DNA of 64,000 nt from CCMP332 sp040218795 (GTDB lineage Bacteria; Bacteroidota; Bacteroidia; Cytophagales; CCMP332), in the NCBI GenBank assembly GCA_040218795.1, contig JAVJQT010000005.1, positions 1 through 64,000 of the forward strand, written 5' to 3'. The position numbers were made by a program, and so were the translations under genes. This document shows positions 35,066-44,314 of this stretch, piece after piece. The notes beneath the pieces were generated by a model. It searched no databases, was not told the DNA's origin, and saw only the letters and a program-made list of their open reading frames with translations. The first letter of the stretch is position 1; the number at the start of each line of letters is the position of its first letter.

Positions 35066-37738
35066 ATGAACAATAATAAATACGTATTCACCTTTGGCGG
35101 AGGCAGTGCAGAAGGTGACAAGTCCATGAAGGGCATATTAGGTGGTAAAGGTGCAAACTTAGCTGAAATGAGCTCAATAGGGCTCCCTATACCCCCGGGA
35201 TTTACCATTTCAACCGAAGTATGTGCTTATTACAATGAGAATAATAAAACCTGGCAGAAAGGCGTAGAGGAGCAATTGCAGGAATCGATCTCATTTTTAG
35301 AAAACCTAATGCATTTGAAATTTGGCGATTCAAAAGACCCATTGCTTGTTTCCGTGCGCTCCGGTGCTGCAGTTTCTATGCCCGGAATGATGGATACGGT
35401 TCTAAATCTTGGAATAAACGATGATTCGGTAAAAGGTCTGGCGCTACAAACCAAAAACGAAAGATTTGCTTACGATTGCTATCGTCGATTTATAGATATG
35501 TTTGGTGATGTAGTCATGGGCATTGAACATGAAAAATTTGAAACTGTAATAGAGGCACTTAAGAACAAGAAAAATGTAAAGAATGACACGGAACTTGAAG
35601 TTGAGGACTTAAAAGAGCTTGTAAAAAGATACAAGGAAGTATTTCTTAAAAATACAGGGCATTCATTTCCGCAAGATCCTAATCAACAATTGCACTTATC
35701 AATAAATGCAGTATTCGGTTCATGGAGCAGCAAAAGAGCCAGGACTTATCGAAAAATTAACAGAATAACAGGCTTATTGGGGACTGCTGTGAACGTAGAG
35801 GTAATGGTCTATGGAAATATGGGCGATGACTCGGCAACAGGCGTATGCTTTTCCAGAAATCCTGCGAATGGCAGCAAAGAATTGTTTGGTGAATTTCTTA
35901 TCAATGCCCAGGGTGAAGATGTGGTTGCTGGGATAAGAACACCCCGTAATATCAATGAGCTCAATGAAATAATGCCTCAGAGTTATGGCGAACTGGTAGA
36001 AATTATAAATAAACTGGAAGAGCATTATAAAGATATGCAGGACATTGAGTTTACCATTCAGCAAGGCAAACTGTATATACTTCAAACAAGAAGTGGTAAA
36101 AGAACCGGTATGGCTTCTGTAAAAATTGCAGTTGATATGGTAGCTGAAAATCTTATTTCAGAAGCCGAAGCTGTTTTAAATTTGGTTGAACCAAGACATC
36201 TCGACCAATTATTACATCCCCAACTTTCAAGTACTGAAACAAAACCTGAAGATATATTGGGCCACGGATTGCCGGCCTCTCCCGGAGCAGCAGTAGGAAA
36301 GGTTGTATTTAGTTCTGAAGAAGCAGAGGAAGCCAAAAAACAGGAAATTCCTGTGATAATGGTGAGAATTGAAACGAGCCCGGAAGATGTGGGAGGAATG
36401 TCGGCAGCAGAGGGTATTCTTACTTCAAGGGGAGGAATGACAAGTCATGCCGCTGTAGTGGCGAGAGGTTGGGGAAAACCATGTGTGGCCGGTTGCAGTG
36501 ACATTAATATTAATTATGAAATAGGTCAGTTTAGTAGTGGTGATACAATTGTAAAGTCTGGTGACTGGATTTCAATTGATGGCACCAAAGGATTGGTGAT
36601 TTTAGGAAAAAAACCTGTTGAAGAACCTTCCATGGACAATAATTATAAAACTTTAATGTCATGGGTGGATGAGTTTAGAGATATGGATGTCAGAACCAAT
36701 GCAGATACACCTCATGATGCAGAAGTAGCCATTGACTTTGGCGCACAAGGTATTGGTCTTTGCAGGACCGAACATATGTTTTTCGGGGAAGAACGAATTA
36801 TGGCGATTCGCCGAATGATCATCGCAGAAAATGAAAAAGAAAGAAAAGAGGCTTTTAAAGTACTTCTGCCATTTCAAAAAAGTGATTTTAAAGGAATTTT
36901 CAAAGCCATGAAAAACAAACCCGTTACGGTACGACTTCTTGATCCTCCTTTGCATGAATTTGTTCCTGTTGAGGAAGGTGAAATTCGCGAATTGGCCAAT
37001 GAGCTTAACATTTCATTTGAAAAGTTAAATCGGAAAATTCGTTTGCTTAAAGAGTTTAACCCTATGATGGGTCATCGCGGCTGCCGTTTAGGTATCACCT
37101 TTCCTGAAATTACAGAAATGCAATCAAGAGCAATATTGGAAGCCGCCCTTGAATTGGGTGATGAGGGCATCAAAGTAATACCAGAAATTATGATACCTCT
37201 GGTTGGTACCTCCGAAGAATTCATTCATCAGCACGAAGTAATCGATCATACCGCAATGGAAGTTTTCAGAGAAAAAGGCAGAAGCATTGATTACAAAGTA
37301 GGTACCATGATTGAAATCCCCAGAGCGGCCATTGTTGCGGATAAAATAGCTGAAGAAGCTGAATTTTTTTCTTTTGGAACAAATGACCTTACACAAATGA
37401 CCTATGGGTATAGCCGGGATGATGCGGGTAAATTTCTTGAATCCTATATGAAAGAAGGAATTTTGAAAGACGACCCATTTCAAACTCTTGATACCGAGGG
37501 AGTAGGTTCATTGGTAAGAATGGCCACCGAAAAAGGAAGGGCAGCTCGTAAAAATCTAAAAATAGGGATTTGTGGTGAGCATGGTGGAGACCCTGATTCT
37601 GTTGCATTTTGTTACAGTCTCGGACTTAATTATGTGTCCTGTTCTCCGTATAGAGTTCCTGTAGCCAGATTAGCCGCGGCACAGGCAAGGTTAACTCAAG
37701 AAAAAGTAGAATTGAAAGGTGTTTTATCAGAGAATTAA
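35066..37738 (+). CDS. ppdK: Pyruvate, phosphate dikinase
   Basis: This 890-residue cytoplasmic enzyme interconverts pyruvate, ATP and Pi with PEP, AMP and PPi. In order: N-terminal ATP-binding domain (LGGKGANLAEMSSIGLPIPPG), swivelling domain with phosphohistidine His461 (GGMTSHAAVVARG), and C-terminal PEP/pyruvate barrel with FSFGTNDLTQMTYG and catalytic Cys836 (GICGEHGGDPDS). All domains are complete. In a bacterium with ferredoxin-linked enzymes it can run toward pyruvate and ATP in PPi-saving glycolysis, or toward PEP for gluconeogenesis. It is probably monocistronic, with a dyad before its start. Confidence 0.97.
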   Translation: MNNNKYVFTFGGGSAEGDKSMKGILGGKGANLAEMSSIGLPIPPGFTISTEVCAYYNENNKTWQKGVEEQLQESISFLENLMHLKFGDSKDPLLVSVRSGAAVSMPGMMDTVLNLGINDDSVKGLALQTKNERFAYDCYRRFIDMFGDVVMGIEHEKFETVIEALKNKKNVKNDTELEVEDLKELVKRYKEVFLKNTGHSFPQDPNQQLHLSINAVFGSWSSKRARTYRKINRITGLLGTAVNVEVMVYGNMGDDSATGVCFSRNPANGSKELFGEFLINAQGEDVVAGIRTPRNINELNEIMPQSYGELVEIINKLEEHYKDMQDIEFTIQQGKLYILQTRSGKRTGMASVKIAVDMVAENLISEAEAVLNLVEPRHLDQLLHPQLSSTETKPEDILGHGLPASPGAAVGKVVFSSEEAEEAKKQEIPVIMVRIETSPEDVGGMSAAEGILTSRGGMTSHAAVVARGWGKPCVAGCSDININYEIGQFSSGDTIVKSGDWISIDGTKGLVILGKKPVEEPSMDNNYKTLMSWVDEFRDMDVRTNADTPHDAEVAIDFGAQGIGLCRTEHMFFGEERIMAIRRMIIAENEKERKEAFKVLLPFQKSDFKGIFKAMKNKPVTVRLLDPPLHEFVPVEEGEIRELANELNISFEKLNRKIRLLKEFNPMMGHRGCRLGITFPEITEMQSRAILEAALELGDEGIKVIPEIMIPLVGTSEEFIHQHEVIDHTAMEVFREKGRSIDYKVGTMIEIPRAAIVADKIAEEAEFFSFGTNDLTQMTYGYSRDDAGKFLESYMKEGILKDDPFQTLDTEGVGSLVRMATEKGRAARKNLKIGICGEHGGDPDSVAFCYSLGLNYVSCSPYRVPVARLAAAQARLTQEKVELKGVLSEN

Positions 37739-37782
37739 TTAAGAAATAGAAATCCCGGGGTTGATTGTTTTGTTAGTTGGTT

Positions 37783-38205
37783 ATGAGCAAAGGAAAAAAG
37801 CCTCGGGTTTCTCATTTATTATCTGAAATTAAATTTAGTTCTGCCAGAAGCAGCGGCCCGGGAGGACAGCATGCCAATAAAGTAGAAAGCAGGGTTATCT
37901 TAAGTTTGAATATATCCAAATCACGGATTTTAAATGAAAATGATAAAAAACAGATCAGGGACTATTTAAAAAATAGAATAAATAAAGAAGGTATTCTATC
38001 TAATGATTGTGAAAAAACGCGATCACAACAAAGAAATAAAGAAATCGCCCTTGACAAGCTTCAAAAATTACTTTTAAAAGTATTTAGAAATAAAAAAAAG
38101 CGGATTTCAACAAAAACACCTAAATCAGCTGTGGAAAAGAGAATAAGAGAAAAAAAGAAACGCTCTGAAAAAAAGAACTACCGTCAAAAACCCGGAGAAA
38201 ATTAA
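37783..38205 (+). CDS. arfB: ArfB/YaeJ-like peptidyl-tRNA hydrolase (GGQ rescue factor)
   Basis: This small class I release-factor relative (140 aa) frees ribosomes stalled without a stop codon. The catalytic loop SSGPGGQHANKVES places Gly27-Gly28-Gln29 near the start. A long Lys/Arg-rich tail (KKKRISTKTPKSAVEKRI onward) fits the mRNA channel in ArfB. There is no codon-recognition domain. The ATG at 37783 is chosen over a TTG two codons earlier. It ends 4 bases from the convergent KAS III-like gene. Confidence 0.93.
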   Translation: MSKGKKPRVSHLLSEIKFSSARSSGPGGQHANKVESRVILSLNISKSRILNENDKKQIRDYLKNRINKEGILSNDCEKTRSQQRNKEIALDKLQKLLLKVFRNKKKRISTKTPKSAVEKRIREKKKRSEKKNYRQKPGEN

Positions 38206-38208
38206 ATT

Positions 38209-39276
38209 CTATATTCGATAAATTACAGCATTAATATTCATTCCGGCACCGACCGATGCGAATATAATTACATTGCCTTTTTCGAGTTGGTGTTCCGGCA
38301 TTTCACCCTTTCTTACCCTGTCGAATAATGTTGGTACCGTAGCTACCGAACTATTTCCCAATTCGTGAACACTCATTGGCATTATGTGTTCCGGAGGAGT
38401 CATTTGATATTGTTTATAAAATCTGTTGACAACCTCGGTATCGAGCTTTTCATTTGCCTGATGGATAAATATTTTTTTAATTTCATTTATATCCACTCCG
38501 GTTTTGTCCAATGCCATTTTCATTGCCAGAGGAACATTCCGAAGCGCATATTCATAAACTTTCCGGCCTTTCATTTTGATAAAACGCTTCGTCGGGTCTG
38601 ATCCGGGAAAATTGGATTTGTCCATGTACAGATAGTAGGCTTCTTGCATAGAATGCGTCATCGCAGCACTTGAAAGAATTCCCTCATCCTTATTTGAATC
38701 GGAATATTCCAAAATGCAGGCCCCTGCCCCATCTGAAAATATCATACTGTCTCTATCGTATTTATCTAAAACTCTTGAAAGTGTCTCCGCACCAATTACC
38801 AATACCTTTTTTGCCTGGCCTGACTTTATAAAACTATCAGCCTGAATAAGCCCCTGAACCCAACCAGGACAGCCAAAAATAATGTCATAGGCAACACAGT
38901 ATGGATTTTTGATTTCTAATCTGTGCTTTACCCTTGCCGCGAGCGCCGGCAATATATCCGTCTGAATGGTCTCACTTGGAATATCGCCAAAATTATGCGC
39001 AAATATGATTTGATCTAAAGTTTCCGGATCAATGCCTGAATCTTCAATAGCCTCTTTGGATGCCATATAAGCAATATCTGAAGAAATCATCGCCTGATCT
39101 ACATATCTCCTCTCCCTGATTCCGGTTATTGCCTGAAATTTTTTAGCGATTTCCTCATTGCTCCCTTCAATTATTTCATGCTCTGCAGAATAAAATTGAT
39201 GCTTATTAAAATCACTGTTTTTAGTAATATTTTTAGGAATGAATTTTCCAGTACCGGTTATTATGCTCTTGATCAA
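38209..39276 (-). CDS. 3-oxoacyl-ACP synthase III-like protein (FabH family)
   Basis: This 355-residue thiolase-fold enzyme has the FabH triad Cys136 (FGCPGWVQG), His272 (FIHQANEKLD) and Asn308 (ELGNSSVA). It differs from housekeeping FabH in length and in the segment IKNPYCVAYDIIFGC, so it may be a paralog with specialised acyl substrates. The start is TTG at 39276, needed to include the first beta strand. It is divergent from a fatty-acid desaturase gene, and a shared function in lipid tailoring is likely. Confidence 0.85.
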   Translation of the reverse strand: MIKSIITGTGKFIPKNITKNSDFNKHQFYSAEHEIIEGSNEEIAKKFQAITGIRERRYVDQAMISSDIAYMASKEAIEDSGIDPETLDQIIFAHNFGDIPSETIQTDILPALAARVKHRLEIKNPYCVAYDIIFGCPGWVQGLIQADSFIKSGQAKKVLVIGAETLSRVLDKYDRDSMIFSDGAGACILEYSDSNKDEGILSSAAMTHSMQEAYYLYMDKSNFPGSDPTKRFIKMKGRKVYEYALRNVPLAMKMALDKTGVDINEIKKIFIHQANEKLDTEVVNRFYKQYQMTPPEHIMPMSVHELGNSSVATVPTLFDRVRKGEMPEHQLEKGNVIIFASVGAGMNINAVIYRI

Positions 39277-39413
39277 GTTCTTTTTTTTGCAATGTTAGAA
39301 GTATAAAATCTAATTTGAAAAATTATATCTCAATAATGATTGTTTTCTGAAAAGTATTTAAAAAATTATACTTCAAAATCAAAATATTACAACTTTTAGT
39401 TTCAATATAATTC

Positions 39414-39442
39414 TTTGATTCAATAATTAAAGAGTATTTTTG
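39414..39442 (+). promoter_or_regulatory. Promoter TTTG-N17-TATTTTTG for desaturase gene
   Basis: TTTG at 39414-39417 and TATTTTTG at 39435-39442, 17 bases apart, fit both boxes of the Bacteroidota consensus. Start of transcription near 39448 gives a leader of about 45 bases before the ATG at 39493. Confidence 0.65.
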
Positions 39443-39492
39443 AGTTCTCTCTTCTAAAAAGCATTAACCTGTACTTCAATTAAAAAAACCGG

Positions 39493-40584
39493 ATGCAAAA
39501 ACTAAGATTTATAAATAATAACAAAGAGCATCACCTTTTCATCACCAGTCTTAGGAAAAGGGTAAGATCATATTTTGACGAAACGGGGCAATCATCTAAA
39601 GGAAATTCAAGTCTATACATTAAAGCTCTCATATTGGTAGCGATGTATATTGTTCCATTTGCTTTGCTAATGTTTTTTCCTTTTCATTTTTTAATCGCCT
39701 TTAGTCTTTGCGTAATTATGGGTATTGGATTGGCAGGTGTTGGAATGTCGGTCATGCACGATGGTGCCCATGGTGTTTTCTCTCAAAATAAATTTTTAAA
39801 TAAAGTGGCTGCCTCAACTGGCTATTTGTTGGGAAGCAACACGATCAATTGGAAAGTCCAACACAATGTTTTGCATCATACTTATACCAATATTCACGAA
39901 ATGGACCCGGATATTGAAACCAAAGCCGTCATCCGATTGAATGAAAACGCGCCCTTAAAAAAATATCAAAAATTTCAACATATATATGCTTTGGCCCTTT
40001 ACAGTTTAATGACCTTGTCTAAAATTGTCAAAGATTTTTCTCAACTCATTAACTATTCAAAATCAGGATATGTCAAAATGTTAAAAGCAAACCCTTCCAG
40101 GGAAATGCTCAAATTAGTCCTCAGTAAATCTATGTACGTCGCGTTATTTTTAATTGTTCCGATTGTCTTTAGTCCTTTTTTGTGGTGGCAGGTATTATTG
40201 GGTTTTTTACTGGTTCATATAACAGCCGGAATGATATTGAGCCTTATATTTCAAATGGCACATGTTGTTGAGGGCACAGAGCAACCAAATCCCAATGGTT
40301 CAGACATTCTAAATGTGGAATGGGCAGTCCATGAAATTATGACAACCGCCAATTTTGCTCCACATAATCGTATTCTGAATTGGTATATAGGTGGGTTAAA
40401 TTTTCAGATAGAGCATCATCTCTTTCCAAATATCAGCCATATCCATTATAAAAATATTGCACCTATTGTGGCCAGAACGGTCAGAGAATTTGGTTTGCAT
40501 TATAATGTTAAACCGAGTTTTAGAAATGCATTGGTTTCACACATCAAAAGATTAAAACAACTGGGAAATCCTGTGATTGCTTAA
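39493..40584 (+). CDS. Membrane fatty-acid desaturase (front-end/acyl type)
   Basis: This is an integral membrane di-iron desaturase of 363 residues. Three His boxes are intact: HDGAHG (His89, His93), HNVLHH (His124, 128, 129) and QIEHH (305-309). The Gln in the third box is typical of delta-5/delta-6 front-end type desaturases. Hydrophobic stretches at about 43-85 and 205-245 provide the four membrane spans. No fused cytochrome b5 is present, so an external electron donor is needed. It has its own promoter, which suggests cold-responsive membrane remodelling. Confidence 0.9.
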   Translation: MQKLRFINNNKEHHLFITSLRKRVRSYFDETGQSSKGNSSLYIKALILVAMYIVPFALLMFFPFHFLIAFSLCVIMGIGLAGVGMSVMHDGAHGVFSQNKFLNKVAASTGYLLGSNTINWKVQHNVLHHTYTNIHEMDPDIETKAVIRLNENAPLKKYQKFQHIYALALYSLMTLSKIVKDFSQLINYSKSGYVKMLKANPSREMLKLVLSKSMYVALFLIVPIVFSPFLWWQVLLGFLLVHITAGMILSLIFQMAHVVEGTEQPNPNGSDILNVEWAVHEIMTTANFAPHNRILNWYIGGLNFQIEHHLFPNISHIHYKNIAPIVARTVREFGLHYNVKPSFRNALVSHIKRLKQLGNPVIA

Positions 40585-40593
40585 ATACTATCT

Positions 40594-41028
40594 CTATTCC
40601 TGAATTTCTATTTTATCTATTTTATCGCCTTCTTTTATACTGTCGATAATTTCAAGCCCATCAATTACTTTTCCAAAGCAAGTGTGATTTCTGTCGAGAT
40701 GAGCGGTATTATCTCTGCTGTGGCAAATAAAAAATTGACTGCCTCCTGTATTTCTTCCTGCATGAGCCATCGATAAGACGCCTCTGTCATGGTATTGATT
40801 ATCGCCATCTAATTCACAATCAATGCTATAGCCGGGGCCACCTGCACCCGTTCCCTGCGGACAACCACCCTGAATTACAAAATTGGGAATAACCCTGTGA
40901 AAGGTAAGGCCATCATAAAAGCCATCTTTTGAAAGTTTTATGAAATTGGCCACAGTATTAGGGGCATCCTTTTCAAAAAACTCTACTTTCATCGTTCCTT
41001 TTTCAGTTTTTATTGTAGCAGACTTCAT
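40594..41028 (-). CDS. Peptidyl-prolyl isomerase, cyclophilin type
   Basis: This 144-residue single-domain cyclophilin without a signal peptide is therefore cytoplasmic. TFHRVIPNFVIQGGCPQGTG contains the catalytic Arg and Phe-Gln-Gly core, with SMAHAGRNTGGSQFFIC and FGKVIDGLEIIDSI following. A TAGGTTTG-like -7 element (41045-41052, read on the minus strand) lies just upstream of the start. It is convergent with the desaturase gene. Confidence 0.93.
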   Translation of the reverse strand: MKSATIKTEKGTMKVEFFEKDAPNTVANFIKLSKDGFYDGLTFHRVIPNFVIQGGCPQGTGAGGPGYSIDCELDGDNQYHDRGVLSMAHAGRNTGGSQFFICHSRDNTAHLDRNHTCFGKVIDGLEIIDSIKEGDKIDKIEIQE

Positions 41029-41120
41029 GTGTTGATATTTTTTACAAACCTAAGCAAAATCCATTATAAAGATATCTATTGCTGTATTTAGGATTTTTAA
41101 TAATTTAATGGGCATCCATT

Positions 41121-41825
41121 TTAGCGGTCAATTTTGTTCCAGTAATTATGAGCCTCTTTTTTCAATTCCATATTTAACTGATCCTTAATTAGAATCTTTA
41201 AATCACTAAAAAATACCTTCAAAAAACCTTGTTTTCTAAACCTTCTATCTGAAGTAAATACAGATGCTTTGAGTAATTTCAATTTGGATTTTTTCTTTGC
41301 TTTTCTACAAAATCGAGCCGCCTCCATTATGTCAAGCTCTGGGAAAGCCCCTATTTCATAAAAAAAACTCCTTGTGCAAAAAATTCCCTGATCTCCGTAA
41401 AAATTTTTACTTATCCTATATCTAAGGCTATTTAGAAAAGCAATTACTTTTAACCAAAAGCCCGCCTGAGCAAATTTCAGGTTAAAAGCACCCGCGCTAT
41501 ATCCGGATTTCACAGACTTGAAAATCAGTTGATCAAAGTTTTTAGGCAAAATGGTATCTGCATCTAAAAAAAGTAATATGTCACCGGATGAAATTGAAGC
41601 ACCGGTATTAAGACTTAAATATTTTCTTCCTCTAAAATTTTTATCACTAACAAGTTCTATTGACTTATCTCTAAGCAATTCAAGCGTATTGTCATCACTA
41701 CCGGCATCAACAACAATAATTTCAATGGTTGTTTGCGCATTCTTCAAAACATTTGAAATACAGGGGAGAATGTACTTTTCTTCATTCAATGTAGGTATTA
41801 TTACACTGAGTTGAAATTGAAGCAA
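41121..41825 (-). CDS. Family 2 glycosyltransferase (TIGR04283-like)
   Basis: This is a 234-residue GT-A enzyme. LSVIIPTLNEEKYI starts the nucleotide fold, VDAGSDD and FLDADT supply the Asp motifs for the sugar nucleotide and metal, and GDQGIF with RKAKKK fits the short GT2 group annotated as TIGR04283. There are no strong membrane helices. The start is TTG at 41825, since the first beta strand begins there. Acceptor is unknown. Confidence 0.85.
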   Translation of the reverse strand: MLQFQLSVIIPTLNEEKYILPCISNVLKNAQTTIEIIVVDAGSDDNTLELLRDKSIELVSDKNFRGRKYLSLNTGASISSGDILLFLDADTILPKNFDQLIFKSVKSGYSAGAFNLKFAQAGFWLKVIAFLNSLRYRISKNFYGDQGIFCTRSFFYEIGAFPELDIMEAARFCRKAKKKSKLKLLKASVFTSDRRFRKQGFLKVFFSDLKILIKDQLNMELKKEAHNYWNKIDR

Positions 41826-41858
41826 AGGACTTGGACCATGAATGGACTTAATTGTTTC

Positions 41859-42269
41859 TCATTTTAATAACTTCATATAAAATATATAAGACATTCCGGC
41901 AACAACTGAAGTTAAAACAGTGCCCCATAAAATATCAATCCAAACCAGTCCTTCGGGCCAATTTCTTAGTAGTGCCAAAGCAGTTAACTCAAAAGTAGAA
42001 TAACATAAAAATCCCAAAAAAGCTCCGTTTTTAAAGGCCATGACCCTATTTTCCTCTTTAATTGAAGGTATGACTGAGAAATGGAGTATACCAATTATAT
42101 AAATGAAGTAAAATACAAAGGCCGCTGACCAATTGGTTTTTACAGCCAGTAAATCTCCAAGAAATTCAAAATAAAAGTCCCTGGCAATTATTCCCAACCA
42201 TAAAAGATCAATCACTAAAAAAGCAGTTAGACTAAATAAGAATAAAATGATTTGATCTCGATTTTTCAT
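41859..42269 (-). CDS. DUF2177-family membrane protein
   Basis: This 136-residue protein has four hydrophobic segments (about 8-28, 45-66, 78-98, 110-132) with short polar loops. YSTFELTALALLRNWP and LWLGIIARDFY agree with DUF2177, a small inner-membrane family of unknown function. It lies 33 bases upstream of the glycosyltransferase gene and may share a transcript with it. Confidence 0.75.
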   Translation of the reverse strand: MKNRDQIILFLFSLTAFLVIDLLWLGIIARDFYFEFLGDLLAVKTNWSAAFVFYFIYIIGILHFSVIPSIKEENRVMAFKNGAFLGFLCYSTFELTALALLRNWPEGLVWIDILWGTVLTSVVAGMSYIFYMKLLK

Positions 42270-42324
42270 TTACAACAATTGCGGAACAAATTACTAAATT
42301 CCCTTTAAGTTCAATCAAGAATTT

Positions 42325-42660
42325 ATGACCAGGCAAGAAAAACAAGATTTAAAATTGGCTATAGAAAACAAAAAAGAAGAGCTTTTGAAGATGATTTCTG
42401 ACTTGAAAGAAGAAACAAAACCTCTTGGCCTGGACAGCGCGATAGGCAGATTGAGCAGGATGGATTATATCAACAATAAATCCGTGAATGAGGCCAGTTT
42501 GAGAAAGGCTGAAAACGATCTTAAATCCATTGACAGATGGCTCTCCATGTACGAAAGTGATAAGTTTGGAAAATGCACTTTTTGTGGCAATGAGATCAAT
42601 CCCAAAAGATTAATTTATATGCCAGCGAGCACAAGATGTATCCACTGCGCAAACAAATAA
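42325..42660 (+). CDS. DksA/TraR-type C4 zinc-finger protein
   Basis: The 111-residue protein has an N-terminal coiled coil (about 3-75) and a C-terminal zinc finger with Cys84, Cys87, Cys105 and Cys108 (CTFCGNEINPKR, CIHC). This is the DksA/TraR layout, which lets the coiled coil reach into the RNA polymerase secondary channel. The tip residues of DksA (Asp-x-x-Asp-Ala) are not obvious, as the coiled-coil tip here reads ETKPLGLDSAIGR. Monocistronic, ending at the terminator at 42665. Confidence 0.85.
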   Translation: MTRQEKQDLKLAIENKKEELLKMISDLKEETKPLGLDSAIGRLSRMDYINNKSVNEASLRKAENDLKSIDRWLSMYESDKFGKCTFCGNEINPKRLIYMPASTRCIHCANK

Positions 42661-42664
42661 AAAA

Positions 42665-42692
42665 ACCATGAAAATTCATGGTCCTTTTTTTT
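42665..42692. terminator. Strong bidirectional-looking terminator
   Basis: accatga-aaat-tcatggt forms a 7-bp perfect stem with a 4-base loop, followed by cc and a run of nine or more T. A-rich sequence on the other side makes it usable in both directions, ending the DksA-like gene and the convergent MBL/rhodanese gene. Confidence 0.8.
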
Positions 42693-42705
42693 TAACCTAA
42701 ATTAT

Positions 42706-44100
42706 TTACTGAGTAACCAGATATTTATCAATATCGGTTTTTGAAATCTCTCTAAATCCTCCTGCTACATCAATCACCTTCTCATAACCTCTGGCTTTTA
42801 AAATTGACGCGGCTATCATTGACCTGTAACCTCCCAAACAGTGAATATGATATTCATTTTCCTTATCAATCTCAGCCATTTGCTTATTTATATAATCGAG
42901 TGGAAGGTTTTTAGCTTTTTCAAGATGAGAAGTATTGTACTCTGTTATTTTTCTTACATCCAATACATTGATATCGGGGGAATTATAACGCTTGGAAAAC
43001 TCCGAAGCAGAAATTGACTCAATGGAATCTATTTCTTTACCGGCCTTTTCCCAGGCATTAATGCCCCCATTTAAGTATCCCAAAGTATTATCGTAACCCA
43101 CTCTGGATAATCTGGTGACCACTTCTTCTTCTTTTCCTATATCTGCAATAAATATTATAGCTTGGTTTAAGTCGGGAATTAAAGCTCCAACCCATGGAGC
43201 AAAATCACCATTTATGCCAATAAAAATAGAATTCGGAATGTGTTTTTCTGAAAATTCTTTTTGATTTCTTGTATCCAAAACCAAAGCGCCTTCATGATTG
43301 GCCATGGCTTCAAACGTCTCCACATCAAGAGCTACCTTACCTTTTTCCATGATTTTATCAAGTGATACTGCCCCCGATTTATTCATGGCCACATTTTGTG
43401 CGAAATATTGTGGTGGTGGTAAGAGGCCATCTGTTACTTCTTTTATAAATTCTTCTTTGCTCATGTCAGCGCGAAGCGCATAATTAAATTTCTTTTGATT
43501 GCCTAGTGTATCTGTGGTTTCTGAGCTCATGTTTTTACCACAGGCAGAGCCCGCACCATGAGCAGGATAAACAATTACAGAATCCGGCAATGTCATGATT
43601 TTATTTCTCAGACTTTCGTATAACATGCCGGCCAGATCATCCTGGGTTAAATCTCCTTTTTGTGCCAGGTCTGGGCGGCCAACATCGCCAATAAACAATG
43701 TATCCCCGCTGAAAATGGCTTGTTCCTTTCCATTTTCATCGATAAGCAAATAGCAAGTACTTTCAAGCGTATGTCCTGGCGTGTGCAATGCTTTTATTTT
43801 TATTTTTCCTATTGAAAAAACTTCGTCATCCTTGGCAATATGACTTTTAAATTCGGTTTTAGCATTGGGTCCATATATTATTTCGGCTCCGGTTTTCTCC
43901 GAAAGATCAAGATGCCCTGAAACAAAATCTGCATGGAAGTGTGTCTCAAAGATGTATTTGATTTCTGCACCTTCCTCTTGAGCCCTTTCAATATATGGTT
44001 TCGATTCTCGAAGTGGATCTATTATTGCGGCTTCGCCTTCACTTTCAATGTAATAAGCCCCCTGAGCTAAACAACCTGTATATATTTGAACAATTTTCAT
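42706..44100 (-). CDS. Persulfide dioxygenase-like MBL fold fused to two rhodanese domains
   Basis: This 464-residue cytoplasmic protein probably oxidises glutathione- or low-molecular-weight-persulfide sulfur. Domain 1 (about 1-235) is an ETHE1-type metallo-beta-lactamase fold with THFHADFVSGH (His54, His56, Asp58, His63) and FSGDTLFIGDVGRPDL. Domain 2 (about 260-350) is a rhodanese whose active-site loop reads FIADIGKEEE and lacks Cys, so it is inactive. Domain 3 (about 365-460) has the active loop HCLGGYRS with Cys421. A TAATTTTG -7 element at 44123-44130 and a dyad at 44152-44165 lie upstream, suggesting regulated expression. Confidence 0.92.
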   Translation of the reverse strand: MKIVQIYTGCLAQGAYYIESEGEAAIIDPLRESKPYIERAQEEGAEIKYIFETHFHADFVSGHLDLSEKTGAEIIYGPNAKTEFKSHIAKDDEVFSIGKIKIKALHTPGHTLESTCYLLIDENGKEQAIFSGDTLFIGDVGRPDLAQKGDLTQDDLAGMLYESLRNKIMTLPDSVIVYPAHGAGSACGKNMSSETTDTLGNQKKFNYALRADMSKEEFIKEVTDGLLPPPQYFAQNVAMNKSGAVSLDKIMEKGKVALDVETFEAMANHEGALVLDTRNQKEFSEKHIPNSIFIGINGDFAPWVGALIPDLNQAIIFIADIGKEEEVVTRLSRVGYDNTLGYLNGGINAWEKAGKEIDSIESISASEFSKRYNSPDINVLDVRKITEYNTSHLEKAKNLPLDYINKQMAEIDKENEYHIHCLGGYRSMIAASILKARGYEKVIDVAGGFREISKTDIDKYLVTQ

Positions 44101-44122
44101 ATCTCTTTCTATTATTTATCTA

Positions 44123-44130
44123 CAAAATTA
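44123..44130 (-). promoter_or_regulatory. Candidate -7 element for MBL/rhodanese gene
   Basis: Read on the minus strand this is TAATTTTG, a match to TAnnTTTG, 22 bases before the ATG at 44100. No clear TTTG follows at the -33 spacing, which fits an activator-dependent promoter using the dyad at 44152. Confidence 0.4.
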
Positions 44131-44151
44131 GATCAGGCAAATTTAGGCATA

Positions 44152-44165
44152 GTAACATTTGTTAC
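44152..44165. promoter_or_regulatory. Palindrome GTAACA-TT-TGTTAC, candidate operator
   Basis: A perfect 6-bp dyad with a 2-base spacer sits about 22 bases upstream of the -7 element, over the -33 region of the persulfide dioxygenase gene. Its size is typical of a Crp/Fnr-like regulator site. The regulator is not in this window. Confidence 0.5.
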
Positions 44166-44314
44166 GAAAATAAATAAAGTATTATGACCGCATTGTCAAA
44201 CGATTTACCATTTCAGATGCTTCGCTGCTCTTAGGAAATTCTAATAGCTAGGCTAAATTCAGGTTATTTTATTTGAATCAGACGAACAGACGGTACGAAT
44301 AAAAAGAAGTTGAA

